Position numbers and translations under genes: made by a program. From JBBROS01 sp965260935 (GTDB lineage: Bacteria > Pseudomonadota > Alphaproteobacteria > Acetobacterales > Acetobacteraceae): 64,000 nt of DNA. The stretch spans positions 2,418,001 to 2,482,000 of the forward strand of contig OZ253374.1 of NCBI GenBank assembly GCA_965260935.1, read 5' to 3'. Positions 42,355 through 52,060 of this stretch are shown one piece after another. How positions within the stretch are numbered: position 1 is the first letter of the stretch; every line of letters begins with the position of its first letter. The notes under the pieces were generated by a model. It saw nothing but the letters and a program-made list of their open reading frames with translations. It was not told where the DNA came from and ran no database searches.

Positions 42355-45222
42355 CTACCCTATCGAGGGCGACGGCGCATCGGGGGCCGGATCGTGCCGC
42401 GGGAAATAGAGCCGAAACGTGGTTCCCTTTCCGGGCGCGCTGTCGAGCCGGACGAAGCCGCCGGATTGCTGCATGAAGCCGTAAAGCTGCGACAGGCCAA
42501 GCCCGGTGCCTTCCCCCACCGGCTTGGTGGTGAAGAACGGCTCGAACGCGTGCGCCCTGGTCTTCTCGTCCATGCCGATCCCGGTGTCGCTGACCGCGAT
42601 CTCGACGAACTCGCCGGGCCTTGCCTCGCCTTGGCCCGCCACATCGGCGGCGGTGAGCACGACACTGGCCGTGCGGGCGACAAGCTCGCCGCCATCCGGC
42701 ATCGCATCGCGGGCGTTGATCGCGAGGTTCAGCAAGACGTTCTCGAGCTGGTTCGGGTCGCACAGCACGGTCCAGGGATCGTGGCCCAGCTCCAGGCGGG
42801 CGGCGACGTTCGAACCCATGGTGCGGCTGATGAGGTCGGCCATTCCCTCCACCAGTGCGTTCGGCTCGACCGGGCGCGGCTGCAGCGCCTGCCGCCGGGC
42901 AAAGGCGAGCAGGCGGTGGGTGAGGGACGCGGCCCGCGCCACGGTCTTCTGCGCATTGCCGATGAAGCGGGCGGCGTCCTCCAACCGACCCTGGGCGGCC
43001 CGGCGTTGCACCAGTTCCAGGCTGCCGCCGATGGCCTGCAGCATGTTGTTGAAATCATGGGCGATGCCGCCGGTCAGTTGGCCGACCGCCTCCATCTTCT
43101 GGCTTTGACGCAACTGCGATTCGGCCTGGGCCCGTTCGAACGCTTCGGCGTGCAGCGCGTCGACTGCCTGTTTCAGCTCCTCGGTCCGTGCCGCGACCCG
43201 GCGCTCCAGTTCGCCTGCCGCGAGGCGGGCGGCCGTGACGTCGACCGCGCAGCCGGTGTAGCCCAGGAAAACGCCGACATCGTTCAGCCGGGGCACGCTC
43301 TCGCAGCGCATCCAGCGGACCGCGCCGGCCTTGTCCCTCACGCGGACGGTCCATTGCAGCGCCTTGCGTTCTTGGAACGCCGCACGGTAGGCGGCGCGGA
43401 ACGGCTCCAGGTCCTGCGGCAGCACCACCTCGGTCCAGCCGAGGCCCTGCATGTCCGACGGCGAGCGGCCGAACACGTGGCCGAAGTGCATGTTGGCGAA
43501 CACGACGTCGCCCCGGGCGCTGTTCATCCAGATCAGCGCCGGCACGCTGTCGGCCAGGTGGCGGAAGCGGGCCTCGCTTTCTTGCAGCAGCCGGGCTTGC
43601 TCGTCGCGGGCGGTGATGTCCTGGAACGCCGCCAACGCGCCTTCCACGCGCCCGTCGACGCCGCGCACCGGCACGATGTTGACCAACAGCACGACACGCT
43701 GGCCGTCCGCCGCGGTGACGGCGTGCTGGTAGTCATGGACGGTCTCGCCGCGCAAGGCCCAGGCGGCCGGAAAGCGGCCGGGGGAGGGCGGCTGGCTGCC
43801 TGGGTGCGACGTTTGCCAGGCGGGGTGGTCGAAGGCGCGTCCGGTCAGGCCGCCCGGCGTCCCGCCCAGCATCTTCTCCGCGGCAGCGTTGGCGAAGGTG
43901 ATCAACCCGCGGACGTCGATCTCGACGATTCCGGTCGGCGTCGTCGAAAGCAAGCGGGCCAGGCGGGCTTCGCCGGCCTGACGCGCGGCTTCGGCCCGGT
44001 CGCGTTCCTCTTCGCGTTGCTGCAGCGCGGCCGCGGCGCTGGCCAGGGCAAGGCCGGTCCGGGTCGCTTCGCGCACGCCTCGCGGGGTCCGCTGCGGGGC
44101 CTCTCCCCGTCCGAGGGCTTCGGCCGCGACGGCGAGCGATTGCAGCGGACGGGCGATGCGCCGGGCATGATAGGCGCTGACCGGCAGCCCGAGCGCCAGC
44201 ATGGCTGCGCAGACCGCGCCGACGGCCGCGAGCGTGCGCAGAAGAGCGCCCTGCAGAAAGGCGCGCGGGGTTTCGACGACGGCGATCCATCCGGTGCCGG
44301 CGACTTCGGCCGCCGCGGCCAGGACAGAGCGGCCGCCGGGCGAGGTCGCGCCGAATGTGCCGCGACCGGGTTTCGGCTTGAAGTCCGGCGGCGCTTGCTG
44401 ACCAACGAGGTCCTCTACACCGTCAACGCCGCGGGCCAGGATGCGGCCCTGGCCGTCCAGCACCGAGGCTGCTTGTCTATCGGGGAGGTTCTGCCGGACG
44501 AGCACGCTGGCCAGCACCGCTGGCGAGACGCTCATGCGCAAGTCGTAGGCCACCCTGCCGGCAAGCTCGACCGGCACATCGATGCAGAACCGGTATCCGG
44601 CGCTTTGGCCCGGCGTTGCGACCAATTGAGAGATTTGCGGCTGGTTGGTTTGGAAGACACGGGCGATGAGCGCCGGGTCTTTGGCCTCGCGCGGGGGGGG
44701 GCCGGGCGCGGGCGGGGCGGAGGCCCTGATGATGCCGCCCGCGTCGATGAGCTGGAGAGTGGCGCCTTCGGGCCGGAGCGCGCGGGCCATCTGGGCCTGC
44801 AGGGCAGGAAAGTCGGCCTTGCCCAGCGATGGCGAGGTGGCCAGGGCGAGCAGCACGCCCTTCATAATCTCCAGTTCCCGGGCGATGTCGCTGGCGAGAC
44901 CTTTGGCTTCGGACACCAGTTCCTGCTCGGTGGAGCGGCGGCTGGTGTTCCAGGCGAGCACGGCGAGGACGACGGCGATGACGGTTGCCGGCAGGAGGAC
45001 GGAGAGCAGCAACACCCTCAGCCTGGTGCGGACCGATGGCTCGCTCCGCCCGATTTGCGCGTCGATGGCCTTCAGGCGTTGCAGACCAGCATCCTCCGAT
45101 GTGACCCCTTTCGGGGCGGTCGCCTCGGACCGGGTGAGGAGGTCTGCTATTTCCGGCCCTGATTGTCCACCGGAACTGGTCGGCCAGCGGTCTGTGGCAT
45201 GGATCGGCAGCGGCGTTCGCAC
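42355..45222 (-). CDS. Membrane sensor histidine kinase, Cache-PAS-PAS-HisKA
   Basis: A 955-residue sensor. Two transmembrane helices (about 70-92 and 335-357) flank a periplasmic Cache-like domain (GLASDIARELEIMKGVLLAL, SQLVATPGQSAGYRFCIDVP). Inside, a HAMP-like stretch, two PAS domains (about 440-570 and 575-690; LLSTTPTGIVEIDVRGLITFAN and LADSVPALIWMNSARGDVVFAN), a coiled linker, then HisKA with the phospho-acceptor His722 (GGIAHDFNNML), and the ATPase with NAINARDAMPDGGEL, SDTGIGM and EGTGLGLS. No receiver domain and no adjacent response regulator. GTG at 45222 is the assumed start; a later one before the first helix is possible. A DNA-binding partner must be elsewhere. Confidence 0.9.
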   Translation of the reverse strand: MRTPLPIHATDRWPTSSGGQSGPEIADLLTRSEATAPKGVTSEDAGLQRLKAIDAQIGRSEPSVRTRLRVLLLSVLLPATVIAVVLAVLAWNTSRRSTEQELVSEAKGLASDIARELEIMKGVLLALATSPSLGKADFPALQAQMARALRPEGATLQLIDAGGIIRASAPPAPGPPPREAKDPALIARVFQTNQPQISQLVATPGQSAGYRFCIDVPVELAGRVAYDLRMSVSPAVLASVLVRQNLPDRQAASVLDGQGRILARGVDGVEDLVGQQAPPDFKPKPGRGTFGATSPGGRSVLAAAAEVAGTGWIAVVETPRAFLQGALLRTLAAVGAVCAAMLALGLPVSAYHARRIARPLQSLAVAAEALGRGEAPQRTPRGVREATRTGLALASAAAALQQREEERDRAEAARQAGEARLARLLSTTPTGIVEIDVRGLITFANAAAEKMLGGTPGGLTGRAFDHPAWQTSHPGSQPPSPGRFPAAWALRGETVHDYQHAVTAADGQRVVLLVNIVPVRGVDGRVEGALAAFQDITARDEQARLLQESEARFRHLADSVPALIWMNSARGDVVFANMHFGHVFGRSPSDMQGLGWTEVVLPQDLEPFRAAYRAAFQERKALQWTVRVRDKAGAVRWMRCESVPRLNDVGVFLGYTGCAVDVTAARLAAGELERRVAARTEELKQAVDALHAEAFERAQAESQLRQSQKMEAVGQLTGGIAHDFNNMLQAIGGSLELVQRRAAQGRLEDAARFIGNAQKTVARAASLTHRLLAFARRQALQPRPVEPNALVEGMADLISRTMGSNVAARLELGHDPWTVLCDPNQLENVLLNLAINARDAMPDGGELVARTASVVLTAADVAGQGEARPGEFVEIAVSDTGIGMDEKTRAHAFEPFFTTKPVGEGTGLGLSQLYGFMQQSGGFVRLDSAPGKGTTFRLYFPRHDPAPDAPSPSIG

Positions 45223-45296
45223 GGCCGGAATGCAGCACGAAAAAAGAAGCGTTCCGTGTTAAAAACGATATCGATTTGTGCGGGATTGGCGTGGTA

Positions 45297-45325
45297 TGGG
45301 CCAGGAGGATGGTTCTCCTGGCCCA
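45297..45325 (-). terminator. Hairpin after the haloperoxidase-like gene
   Basis: Eleven-base-pair perfect stem (TGGGCCAGGAG / CTCCTGGCCCA) with a 7-base loop, starting 8 bases beyond the gene's stop on the minus strand. It lies between this gene and the sensor kinase. A T-rich region follows only after ~40 bases. Confidence 0.55.
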
Positions 45326-45333
45326 GTTTGGCA

Positions 45334-47004
45334 TCAGGCGGGCACGTTTTCGCGTACCGCGGCCTCAGTGTCCGCGACCGGCAGGGCGGCGGGCATCTGC
45401 CCCGGCCGCTTGCTGACGGTCACCGGCTCGCCGTCGAGCGTCAGCCAGGAGAAACTGACATCCTCATTGTAGGTGTCGACCGTATCCTGCAGGAATTCGC
45501 GGGCGATGCGTTCGCCGAGCCTCACCGACTCCGTATAATCGGAGCGCCAATGCACGCCGGCGAAGTTGCGCGCCAAGCCGACATTGGCGGCGAGCTTGTC
45601 GAGTTCGCCGCCGACAGTCAGCTGATCCCAGTCGCTGCCGTGATAGGGCATTAGTATGTTGCCGCCGGCGTCGGGCTGCATCACCGGCACGTTCAACTCG
45701 GCGAACGTGACCTCGGTGTTGAACAGCGCCTTGAGCACGGTGACGCACGCCCCGGCGACCGTCGCGTGGCCGGCGCCGTAGGCGGGGTGGGTCGGGCTGC
45801 CCTCGGGGAAGGCCATCGGCAGGAACGCCTTGCTGGCGGCGATCCGCGGGTGCGCGAGCGGGCCTGCCTGCAGCTTGGCAAATTCGGCCGGGTCGAAGTC
45901 GTAGCTCGCGTCGCCTTTGATGTGATAGTGGATGCGTCCGGCATAGACCTCCGGGCGGATGCGGCGGTGGACGTACCATTTCTGGAACCAGACCGCTTTG
46001 AGCGCCCGGGTCGCGACCTCGGCGACGAGCACCTTGAAGTTGGGCTCGCCCAGGGTGCCGAAGCCGACCTGGGTGGGGTTGTTGACGTAAGGGTTGCCGG
46101 GAGCTGGTGGAACACCGAAGCCGCCGCGCAGCTTGGGGGTGATCATCAGCAGGCAGGCGTTGAGGTAGCCCTGGAACAGCTCGTCGATATGGACATAGCT
46201 GCCCAGGCTGCGGCCGTCGTGCATGAGGCGGGCCGCGGCGAGCGGCGCCGGGTCCATCCCGGTCTTGTAGCCGTTCTGGACCGCGAGCCAGGAAGCCTCG
46301 TCGGTCATGAAGTCCATGTTGTCGGGGAAGCCGTAGGCGATGCGCGCCGAGGTGCGCTGCGCCCCGTAGGGGACGTCGTAGATCGTGAACTGCGACAGGT
46401 ATGGCCCGGCCTTCGCGCCGGGGGCGGTGTCGCGGAAGATGTTAGCCGGGGTGACGTGGCCGGCTGCGTCCTTCGCGCCAAGGAACGTGCTGTACTCGTT
46501 GAGGTCGGCGGCGGCGCGGCCGATCAGCGGGTGGTGGTCGTAGGCGCTGAACGGGATGTCGCGGCAGAGGGCGAGCCAGTAGTTCTCGGCGATCTCGCCG
46601 ATGGCCTCCTCTGAGTTGAACTTAGGGGCCGGCTTCATCGTGAAATGGTGGCCGTCGACGCCCTCCAGGTCGAACGCGAGGCCGGCTTGCGGGTTGGTGA
46701 GCTTGACGCTCTGGCTTTCCGGCGCGCCGAGGATGATGCCGTCGAAATCCGCCGGTTCGCCGCTGCTCAGGGCTTGGATCATCGATGCGTAGCTCTCGTC
46801 GTCGACCTCGCCGCGGTCGTTGTGGCGCAGGCCTTTCGAGTAGCTTGCGTAGTGGTTCTGGCCTGCGTAGCCGGCATCGTCGCCGTTGTTGCAATGCGGC
46901 TCGGAACTCATGCTTGCGTGCGACGCGGCGGCCTGGATGCGGATGTCCTCCGCGGTTTTGCTCCGATCGGCGGGGCTCTGGGGGCCTATTTCGTTGTTGG
47001 ACAT
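45334..47004 (-). CDS. Vanadium-dependent haloperoxidase-like protein
   Basis: A 556-residue member of the vanadium haloperoxidase/PAP2 family. Vanadate-site residues can be mapped onto the Ascophyllum bromoperoxidase pattern: Lys342 and Arg350 (KWYVHRRIRPE), Gly412 and His413 (HPAYGAGHATVAG), and Arg479 and His485 (RNFAGVHWRSD). The serine that usually precedes Gly-His is Ala411 here; some bacterial relatives have this too. No signal peptide is obvious, so it may be cytosolic or exported by another route. It should oxidise halide with hydrogen peroxide; whether chloride or bromide is open. ATG 47004 follows GGAGCAACGAAA. The LLM gene is 111 bases upstream on the same strand. Confidence 0.85.
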   Translation of the reverse strand: MSNNEIGPQSPADRSKTAEDIRIQAAASHASMSSEPHCNNGDDAGYAGQNHYASYSKGLRHNDRGEVDDESYASMIQALSSGEPADFDGIILGAPESQSVKLTNPQAGLAFDLEGVDGHHFTMKPAPKFNSEEAIGEIAENYWLALCRDIPFSAYDHHPLIGRAAADLNEYSTFLGAKDAAGHVTPANIFRDTAPGAKAGPYLSQFTIYDVPYGAQRTSARIAYGFPDNMDFMTDEASWLAVQNGYKTGMDPAPLAAARLMHDGRSLGSYVHIDELFQGYLNACLLMITPKLRGGFGVPPAPGNPYVNNPTQVGFGTLGEPNFKVLVAEVATRALKAVWFQKWYVHRRIRPEVYAGRIHYHIKGDASYDFDPAEFAKLQAGPLAHPRIAASKAFLPMAFPEGSPTHPAYGAGHATVAGACVTVLKALFNTEVTFAELNVPVMQPDAGGNILMPYHGSDWDQLTVGGELDKLAANVGLARNFAGVHWRSDYTESVRLGERIAREFLQDTVDTYNEDVSFSWLTLDGEPVTVSKRPGQMPAALPVADTEAAVRENVPA

Positions 47005-47115
47005 TTTCGTTGCTCCGGTTGGTTTGTGCTGGGCCAGCGGAGGCAACATGCAGGTGCGGCTTGGCGGGCGCTGTGACGTGGATCACAAGGCGTGCGGGCG
47101 CGCTGATGGGCGGCG

Positions 47116-48456
47116 CTATTGTTCGGCGAGATGCTCGCGTAAGGTTTGGGTGGCGTAATTGCGGCGGAAGCGGCCCCTTCGTTGCAGCTCGGGGACGAGC
47201 AGGGTGACGATGGCGTCCAGGTCCTGGAACAGCGCCGGAGTGTGGCCGAGCATGAAGCCGCCGCGGCTGCCGGTGGCATCGAAGGCGTGCTCGAGGTGGT
47301 TGGCCAAGCGGGCGGGGGTGCCGGCGATGGTCTTATCGTAGGCGGTGGCGGCCTGGGCGCCGTGCTCGAAGAACTCCTCGCGGGTGATCTCGGTGTCGCG
47401 GCCGAGCTTGACGCCGAGCTCGTGGACGAAGCCTTGGGGGGAGGCGTTCTTGGCGACGATGGCGTCGTGCAGTTCGGCGATCGTGAAGCGGGCGGGCAGG
47501 GTCGAGAGGTCGTAGCCGATGTTGTAGGAGAGGTATGCGCCGACGGCCTCGGGCGGGATGGCGGAAAGGAGCTGGTCGCGGCGGCGGTCGGCCTCGGCCT
47601 GGGTTTCGGCGACGACGATCGGCGTTTGCCAAAGGATGCCGACAGTGGAGGGGTCTCGGCCCAGGTCGGTCAGGGCTTGGTCGAGGGCTTGGCGTTGCTG
47701 GATTTGCAGCGGCAGGGCCATGTCTGCGCCGAAGACGTGGTCGGCAACGTACGCCGAGGCACGGATGCCGCGGGGGGAGCCGCCGGCCTGGATCAGCACG
47801 GGGCGGCCCTGGGGGGAGGGGGGCGTGTTGAGCGGGCCTTCGACGTTGAAGAAGCGGCCTTGGTGGGACATCGGGTGGACGCGGGCCGGGTCGCCGACAT
47901 GGCCGGTCTCGTGATTCCAGAGCATGGCGCCGGGCTCGGTCGCGTCCCAGAGCTTGCGCAGGACGTCGGTGAACTCCTCCATGCGGTCGTAGCGGGCGGC
48001 GTGCTCCATCAGCTCGTCGAAGCCGTAGTTGGCGGCGTCGGCGGGGCGGGTGGAGGTGACGAGGTTGAGCGCGATCCGGCCCGCTGTGACATGGTCGAGC
48101 GCGTTCATCAGGCGGGCGGTGTAGTAGGGGTGCATGAAGGTGGAGGAGTAGGTGAGGCCGAAGCCGATGCGGCGGGCGACGCGGGACATGGCGACGGTCA
48201 GCGGGTTGAGGTCCTGCCGCGGCCAGGAGATGCCCCACTCGATGGCGGCGTCGCGCGAGCCGCGCCAGGTGTCGGGGACGCCGGTGCCGTCGCCGGAGAA
48301 CAGCAGGTCGAGGCAGCCCTGCTCGGCGAGGCGGGCCATGCGCTCGAACAGGGCGACGTCGGGGTAGGCGTGTCCGTCGAGCGCGTGCGGCAAACGCCAG
48401 CGCCCGCCCATGTGGTTGTAGGAGTAATCGAAACCGAGGTGAATCTTGGCGGGCAT
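47116..48456 (-). CDS. LLM-class flavin-dependent monooxygenase (NtaA/SnaA/DszA family)
   Basis: A 446-residue FMNH2-dependent monooxygenase in the nitrilotriacetate/pristinamycin/dibenzothiophene-sulfone subgroup. Motifs: HLGFDYSYNHMGGRWRLPHA, SGDGTGVPDTWRGS, the NLVTSTRPADAANYGF region, HQGRFFNVEGPLNTPPSPQGRPVLIQAGGSPRG, and VFGADM. Substrate not predictable; members desulfonate, oxidise amino-polycarboxylates or similar. Needs a reduced-flavin source, for which the flavin reductase at 39.1 kb is one candidate. ATG 48456 (MPAKIHLGFDYSYN). Head-to-head with the peptidase, 74 bases apart. Confidence 0.9.
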   Translation of the reverse strand: MPAKIHLGFDYSYNHMGGRWRLPHALDGHAYPDVALFERMARLAEQGCLDLLFSGDGTGVPDTWRGSRDAAIEWGISWPRQDLNPLTVAMSRVARRIGFGLTYSSTFMHPYYTARLMNALDHVTAGRIALNLVTSTRPADAANYGFDELMEHAARYDRMEEFTDVLRKLWDATEPGAMLWNHETGHVGDPARVHPMSHQGRFFNVEGPLNTPPSPQGRPVLIQAGGSPRGIRASAYVADHVFGADMALPLQIQQRQALDQALTDLGRDPSTVGILWQTPIVVAETQAEADRRRDQLLSAIPPEAVGAYLSYNIGYDLSTLPARFTIAELHDAIVAKNASPQGFVHELGVKLGRDTEITREEFFEHGAQAATAYDKTIAGTPARLANHLEHAFDATGSRGGFMLGHTPALFQDLDAIVTLLVPELQRRGRFRRNYATQTLREHLAEQ

Positions 48457-48530
48457 GGGTGGGGGCCTCAAGCAACGCGCCCATTTACCATCCTTGACCC
48501 ATCCCGCCACATCTCGCATCCAGGCTGGCC

Positions 48531-50555
48531 ATGACCGATAATCCCTTGCTCGCACCCTGGACCACCCCGTTCGGCGTGCCGCCCTTCGACCAGATCAAGC
48601 CCGAGCACTTCGCCCCGGCGTTCGCGCAGGCAATGGACGAGCACCTTGCGGAGATCGCCGCGATCGGCGCTGACCCGGCGCCCCCGAGCTTCGCCAACGT
48701 GATCGAGGCGCTGCAGCGCAGCGGGCGGGCGTTGGAGCGGGTGGGGGCGGTGTTCTCCAACCTATCCGTGAGCCTGGGCGGCGAGGCGCTGGAGGCGCTG
48801 GACCGCGAGCTGGCGCCGAAACTGGCGCAGCAAGGGATGCAGGTCTCGCTCGACCCGGCCGTGTTCGCCCGGATCAACGAGCTGCATAACAAGCGCGAGA
48901 CGCTCGGCCTCGACGAGGACCAGTTACGGCTGCTGGCGCGCACCCATCTCGGGCGGGTCCGCAGCGGCGCGGCGCTCGGCCCGGCGGAGAAGGAGCGCAT
49001 GACCGCCATCTCCGAGCGCTTGGCCGTCCTGCACACGGCGTTCGGCCAGAACGTGCTGCACGACGAGAAGGCGTTCTGCCTCCAGCTTGGCGAGGCCGAT
49101 CTCGACGGCTTGCCCGAGTTCCTGCGCGCCGGGACCGCCGATGCGGCGGCGGCACGGGGGCTTGAAGGCTACGCGGTCACGCTGTCGCGCTCGCTGATCG
49201 AACCGTTCCTGACGTTTTCCGCCCGGCGCGACCTGCGCCAGGCCGCCTACCAGGCATGGATCGCGCGCGGCACGCACCCGGGGCCGCATGACAACCGCCC
49301 GCTCATTCCCGAGATCCTGGCGCTTCGGCATGAGCGGGCCGTGCTGCTGGGCTATAAGGACTACGCGGACTACCGCCTGGCGGACACGATGGCAGGCTCC
49401 GTGCCCGCCGCCGAGGGCCTGCTGGCGGAGGTTTGGGAGCCGGCCAAGCGCAAGGCCGCCGCCGAGCGCGGCCGGCTGCTCGCCGTGGCCCGCGCGGAGG
49501 GCTTCAATGGGGCGCTGGCGGCATGGGATTGGCGCTACTACGCGGAGAAGGTGCGGCTTGCCGATTACGCGCTCGACGAGGCGGAATTGAAACCGTATTT
49601 CGTGCTGGACAACATCCAGCGCGCGGCGTTTGACACGGCGACGCGGCTGTTCGGCGTGACGTTCGCCGAACAGGCCGATGTGCCCGTGTATCACCCGGAC
49701 GTGACGGCTTACGAGGTGCGCGACGCGGCCGGGCACGTGGGCGTGTTCCTGGCCGACCCTTATGCCCGCGCCGACAAGCGGTCCGGCGCATGGATGAGCA
49801 GCTACCGCGACCAGGAAAGCCTGGATGGCGAGGTGCCGCCGGTCATCGTCAACAACAACAATTTCGCCAAGGCCGACCCGGTCTTGCTCAGCTTCGACGA
49901 CGCCGAGACGCTGTTCCACGAGTTCGGCCATGCCTTGCACGGGCTGCTGAGCAAGGTGCGCTACCCGTCGCAGTCTGGCACCTCCGTCCGGCGCGACTTC
50001 GTCGAGCTGCCGTCGCAGATCTACGAGCATTGGATGTCGCTGCCGGAGACGCTGAAGCGATACGCGCGGCATCATGAGACCGGCGCGCCGATGCCGGATG
50101 CGTTGATCGGGCGGCTGCTGGCCGCGCGGGGCTTCAACCAGGGATTCGGCGCCGTCGAGTATACCGCCGCCGCGCTGATCGACATGGCGCTGCATAGCCA
50201 CCCGGACCCCGGCTCGATCGACATCGACGCGTTCGAGCGCGAGTTCCTCGGCGGCATCGGCATGCCGGACGAGATCGGCATCCGCCATCGCCCGGCGCAC
50301 TTCCAGCACCTGTTCTCGGGCGGCGGCTACGCGGCGGGATACTACTCCTACATGTGGTCCGAGGTGCTGGATGCCGACGGGTTCGAGGCGTTCGAGGAGG
50401 CGCAGGACCCGTTCGACCTGGTGGTTGCGGCGCGCTTGCGCACCGTGCTCGCGGCCGGGGACACGCGCGACCCGATGCAGCTCTACGTCGGCTTCCGCGG
50501 CCGTCCACCAAGCACAGCCGCCTTGCTGCGCAGCCGAGAGCTCGCGGCGGCCTGA
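48531..50555 (+). CDS. dcp: M3-family zinc metallopeptidase (Dcp/oligopeptidase A)
   Basis: Cytosolic thimet-like peptidase that trims short peptides. 674 residues; the zinc motif HEFGH in DAETLFHEFGHALHGLLS (His463, Glu464, His467) and the third ligand region downstream (VELPSQIYEHWMSLPETL) are intact. N-terminus NPLLAPWTTPFGVPPFDQIKPEHF is typical of the Dcp group. It may act on dipeptides from the C-terminus; the precise choice between Dcp and oligopeptidase A cannot be made here. The selA start lies 13 bases after its stop. Confidence 0.93.
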   Translation: MTDNPLLAPWTTPFGVPPFDQIKPEHFAPAFAQAMDEHLAEIAAIGADPAPPSFANVIEALQRSGRALERVGAVFSNLSVSLGGEALEALDRELAPKLAQQGMQVSLDPAVFARINELHNKRETLGLDEDQLRLLARTHLGRVRSGAALGPAEKERMTAISERLAVLHTAFGQNVLHDEKAFCLQLGEADLDGLPEFLRAGTADAAAARGLEGYAVTLSRSLIEPFLTFSARRDLRQAAYQAWIARGTHPGPHDNRPLIPEILALRHERAVLLGYKDYADYRLADTMAGSVPAAEGLLAEVWEPAKRKAAAERGRLLAVARAEGFNGALAAWDWRYYAEKVRLADYALDEAELKPYFVLDNIQRAAFDTATRLFGVTFAEQADVPVYHPDVTAYEVRDAAGHVGVFLADPYARADKRSGAWMSSYRDQESLDGEVPPVIVNNNNFAKADPVLLSFDDAETLFHEFGHALHGLLSKVRYPSQSGTSVRRDFVELPSQIYEHWMSLPETLKRYARHHETGAPMPDALIGRLLAARGFNQGFGAVEYTAAALIDMALHSHPDPGSIDIDAFEREFLGGIGMPDEIGIRHRPAHFQHLFSGGGYAAGYYSYMWSEVLDADGFEAFEEAQDPFDLVVAARLRTVLAAGDTRDPMQLYVGFRGRPPSTAALLRSRELAAA

Positions 50556-50568
50556 TCGTGGGGCAGGC

Positions 50569-51948
50569 ATGGACGGGGTGACCGCCGCGCGACTGCAAGC
50601 CTTGCCGCAGGTGCAGAAGCTGTTGGAGCTGCCAGGCGCATCGGGCCTCGCTGACCGATACGGGCGCGCCGCGGTGGTCGAGGCGTTCCGCGCCGTGCTA
50701 ACGGAGGCGCGCGACCGGTTGCGGAACGGGTCGTGGGCGGCTCCGTCCGCCGACGACGTGCTGTGCTCCGCGCGGGAGCTGTTGGCCGAACATGCTGCGC
50801 CCGGTCTGCGCCGCGTCATCAACGCGACGGGCATCATCCTGCACACCAACCTGGGCCGCGCCCCGATGGCGCCCGAAGCGGCCGAGGCCGCCGCCGCCGT
50901 TGCCCGCGGCTACTGCAACCTGGAGTTCGACCTCGCGGCCGGCCGCCGCGGCAGCCGTATGCAAGCGGCCGAGCCGTTGCTGCGGGCGCTGACCGGGGCC
51001 GAGGCCGGGCTGGCCGTCAACAACTGCGCGGCGGCGATGCTGCTGGCGCTCGCGGCGCTGGCCGGCGACGGGGAGGTGATCGTCTCCCGCGGCGAACTGG
51101 TCGAGATCGGCGGCGGGTTCCGTATCCCCGACGTGATCCGCCAGGGCGGCGCGCGGCTGGTCGAGGTCGGGACCACCAACAAGACCCGGCTGGCCGACTA
51201 CCGCGACGCCATCACGCCCGACACCCGCGCGCTGCTGAAGGTGCATCAGAGCAATTTCCAGATCGTCGGCTTCACCGAGAGCGTCGAGACGGCGGCGCTG
51301 TCGGAGCTTGCGCAGGAACGCGGGCTGCTGCTAATCGACGACCTGGGCAGCGGCGCTGTGACGGATCTACGCCGGTTGGGCCGGCCCGCGGAAGCGACGG
51401 TGCAGGAAAGCGTCGCCGCCGGGGCGGACGTGGTGGCGTTCAGCGGCGACAAGCTGCTCGGCGGGCCGCAGATGGGCTTGCTGGTTGGGCAGGCAGCCGC
51501 GGTCGGGGCCATGCGGCGGCACCCCCTGCTGCGGGCGTTGCGGCCCGACAAGATGTCGCTGGCGGCAATGGAGGCGACGCTGCGGCTGCACGCCGGGCGT
51601 GGGCATGAGGCCATTCCGGTGCTGCGCGCGATGGGGCAGTCTGCCGCCGCGCTCCGCGACCGGGCCGGGCGGCTGGCTGCGATGCTTGGCCCGCTCGCCC
51701 AGGTGCAGGCGACGCAGGGGTTCGCCGGCGGCGGCTCCTTGCCGAACGAGGGCATCGCGAGCGCCGCCGTGGCGCTGCATGTCCCGGCGCCGGACCAATT
51801 GGCGGCCCGGCTGCGGGCGGGCTCCCCGGCCGTCGTCGGGCGCATCGCCGACGGGCATCTGCTGCTGGACATGCTGACGGTGCCCGACTCCGAGCTTGCC
51901 GAATTGGCCGCTTCGGTTCACACGGCATTGAGATCGCAGCAGGCGTGA
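50569..51948 (+). CDS. selA: L-seryl-tRNA(Sec) selenium transferase
   Basis: PLP enzyme that converts Ser-tRNA-Sec to selenocysteyl-tRNA-Sec using selenophosphate. 459 residues. The PLP lysine is Lys295 in VVAFSGDKLLGGPQMGL; also visible are RRVINATGIILHTNLGRAPM, GTTNKTRLADYRDAI and KVHQSNFQIVGFTESV. Length and all landmarks match full-length bacterial SelA. ATG 50569 follows GTGGGGCAGGC. tRNA-Sec starts 5 bases after the stop, and selD follows that, so one transcript for the whole Sec-synthesis set is likely. Confidence 0.97.
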   Translation: MDGVTAARLQALPQVQKLLELPGASGLADRYGRAAVVEAFRAVLTEARDRLRNGSWAAPSADDVLCSARELLAEHAAPGLRRVINATGIILHTNLGRAPMAPEAAEAAAAVARGYCNLEFDLAAGRRGSRMQAAEPLLRALTGAEAGLAVNNCAAAMLLALAALAGDGEVIVSRGELVEIGGGFRIPDVIRQGGARLVEVGTTNKTRLADYRDAITPDTRALLKVHQSNFQIVGFTESVETAALSELAQERGLLLIDDLGSGAVTDLRRLGRPAEATVQESVAAGADVVAFSGDKLLGGPQMGLLVGQAAAVGAMRRHPLLRALRPDKMSLAAMEATLRLHAGRGHEAIPVLRAMGQSAAALRDRAGRLAAMLGPLAQVQATQGFAGGGSLPNEGIASAAVALHVPAPDQLAARLRAGSPAVVGRIADGHLLLDMLTVPDSELAELAASVHTALRSQQA

Positions 51949-51953
51949 GCCTT

Positions 51954-52043
51954 GGAGGCGACAGGGGTCTGGTGGCCTCCCTGGTCTTCAAAACCAGAGA
52001 CCCGCTCGCAGCGGGTGGTGGGTTCGATTCCCATCCGCCTCCG
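51954..52043 (+). tRNA. selC: tRNA-Sec (anticodon TCA)
   Basis: Ninety bases followed directly by encoded CCA (52044-52046). Acceptor 7 bp (GGAGGCG/CGCCTCC) plus an A-C opposition at the eighth position; anticodon loop CTTCAAA in stem CTGGT/ACCAG with anticodon TCA at 51988-51990; a long variable arm (ACCCGCT/AGCGGGT, 7 bp); T-arm GTGGG-TTCGATT-CCCAT. These are the hallmarks of a UGA-decoding selenocysteine tRNA. It is 5 bases from selA and 14 bases from selD. Confidence 0.95.
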
Positions 52044-52060
52044 CCAGCCTGGCCATCGCC

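Noticed and set aside
42235..45162. 975-codon plus-strand frame across the sensor kinase
   Set aside because: Gly/Ala/Arg-rich shadow of a clearly identified minus-strand kinase.
47146..48534. 462-codon plus-strand frame over the flavin monooxygenase
   Set aside because: Repetitive Gly/Ala/Val/Glu composition, no start context, and the opposite strand has all family motifs.
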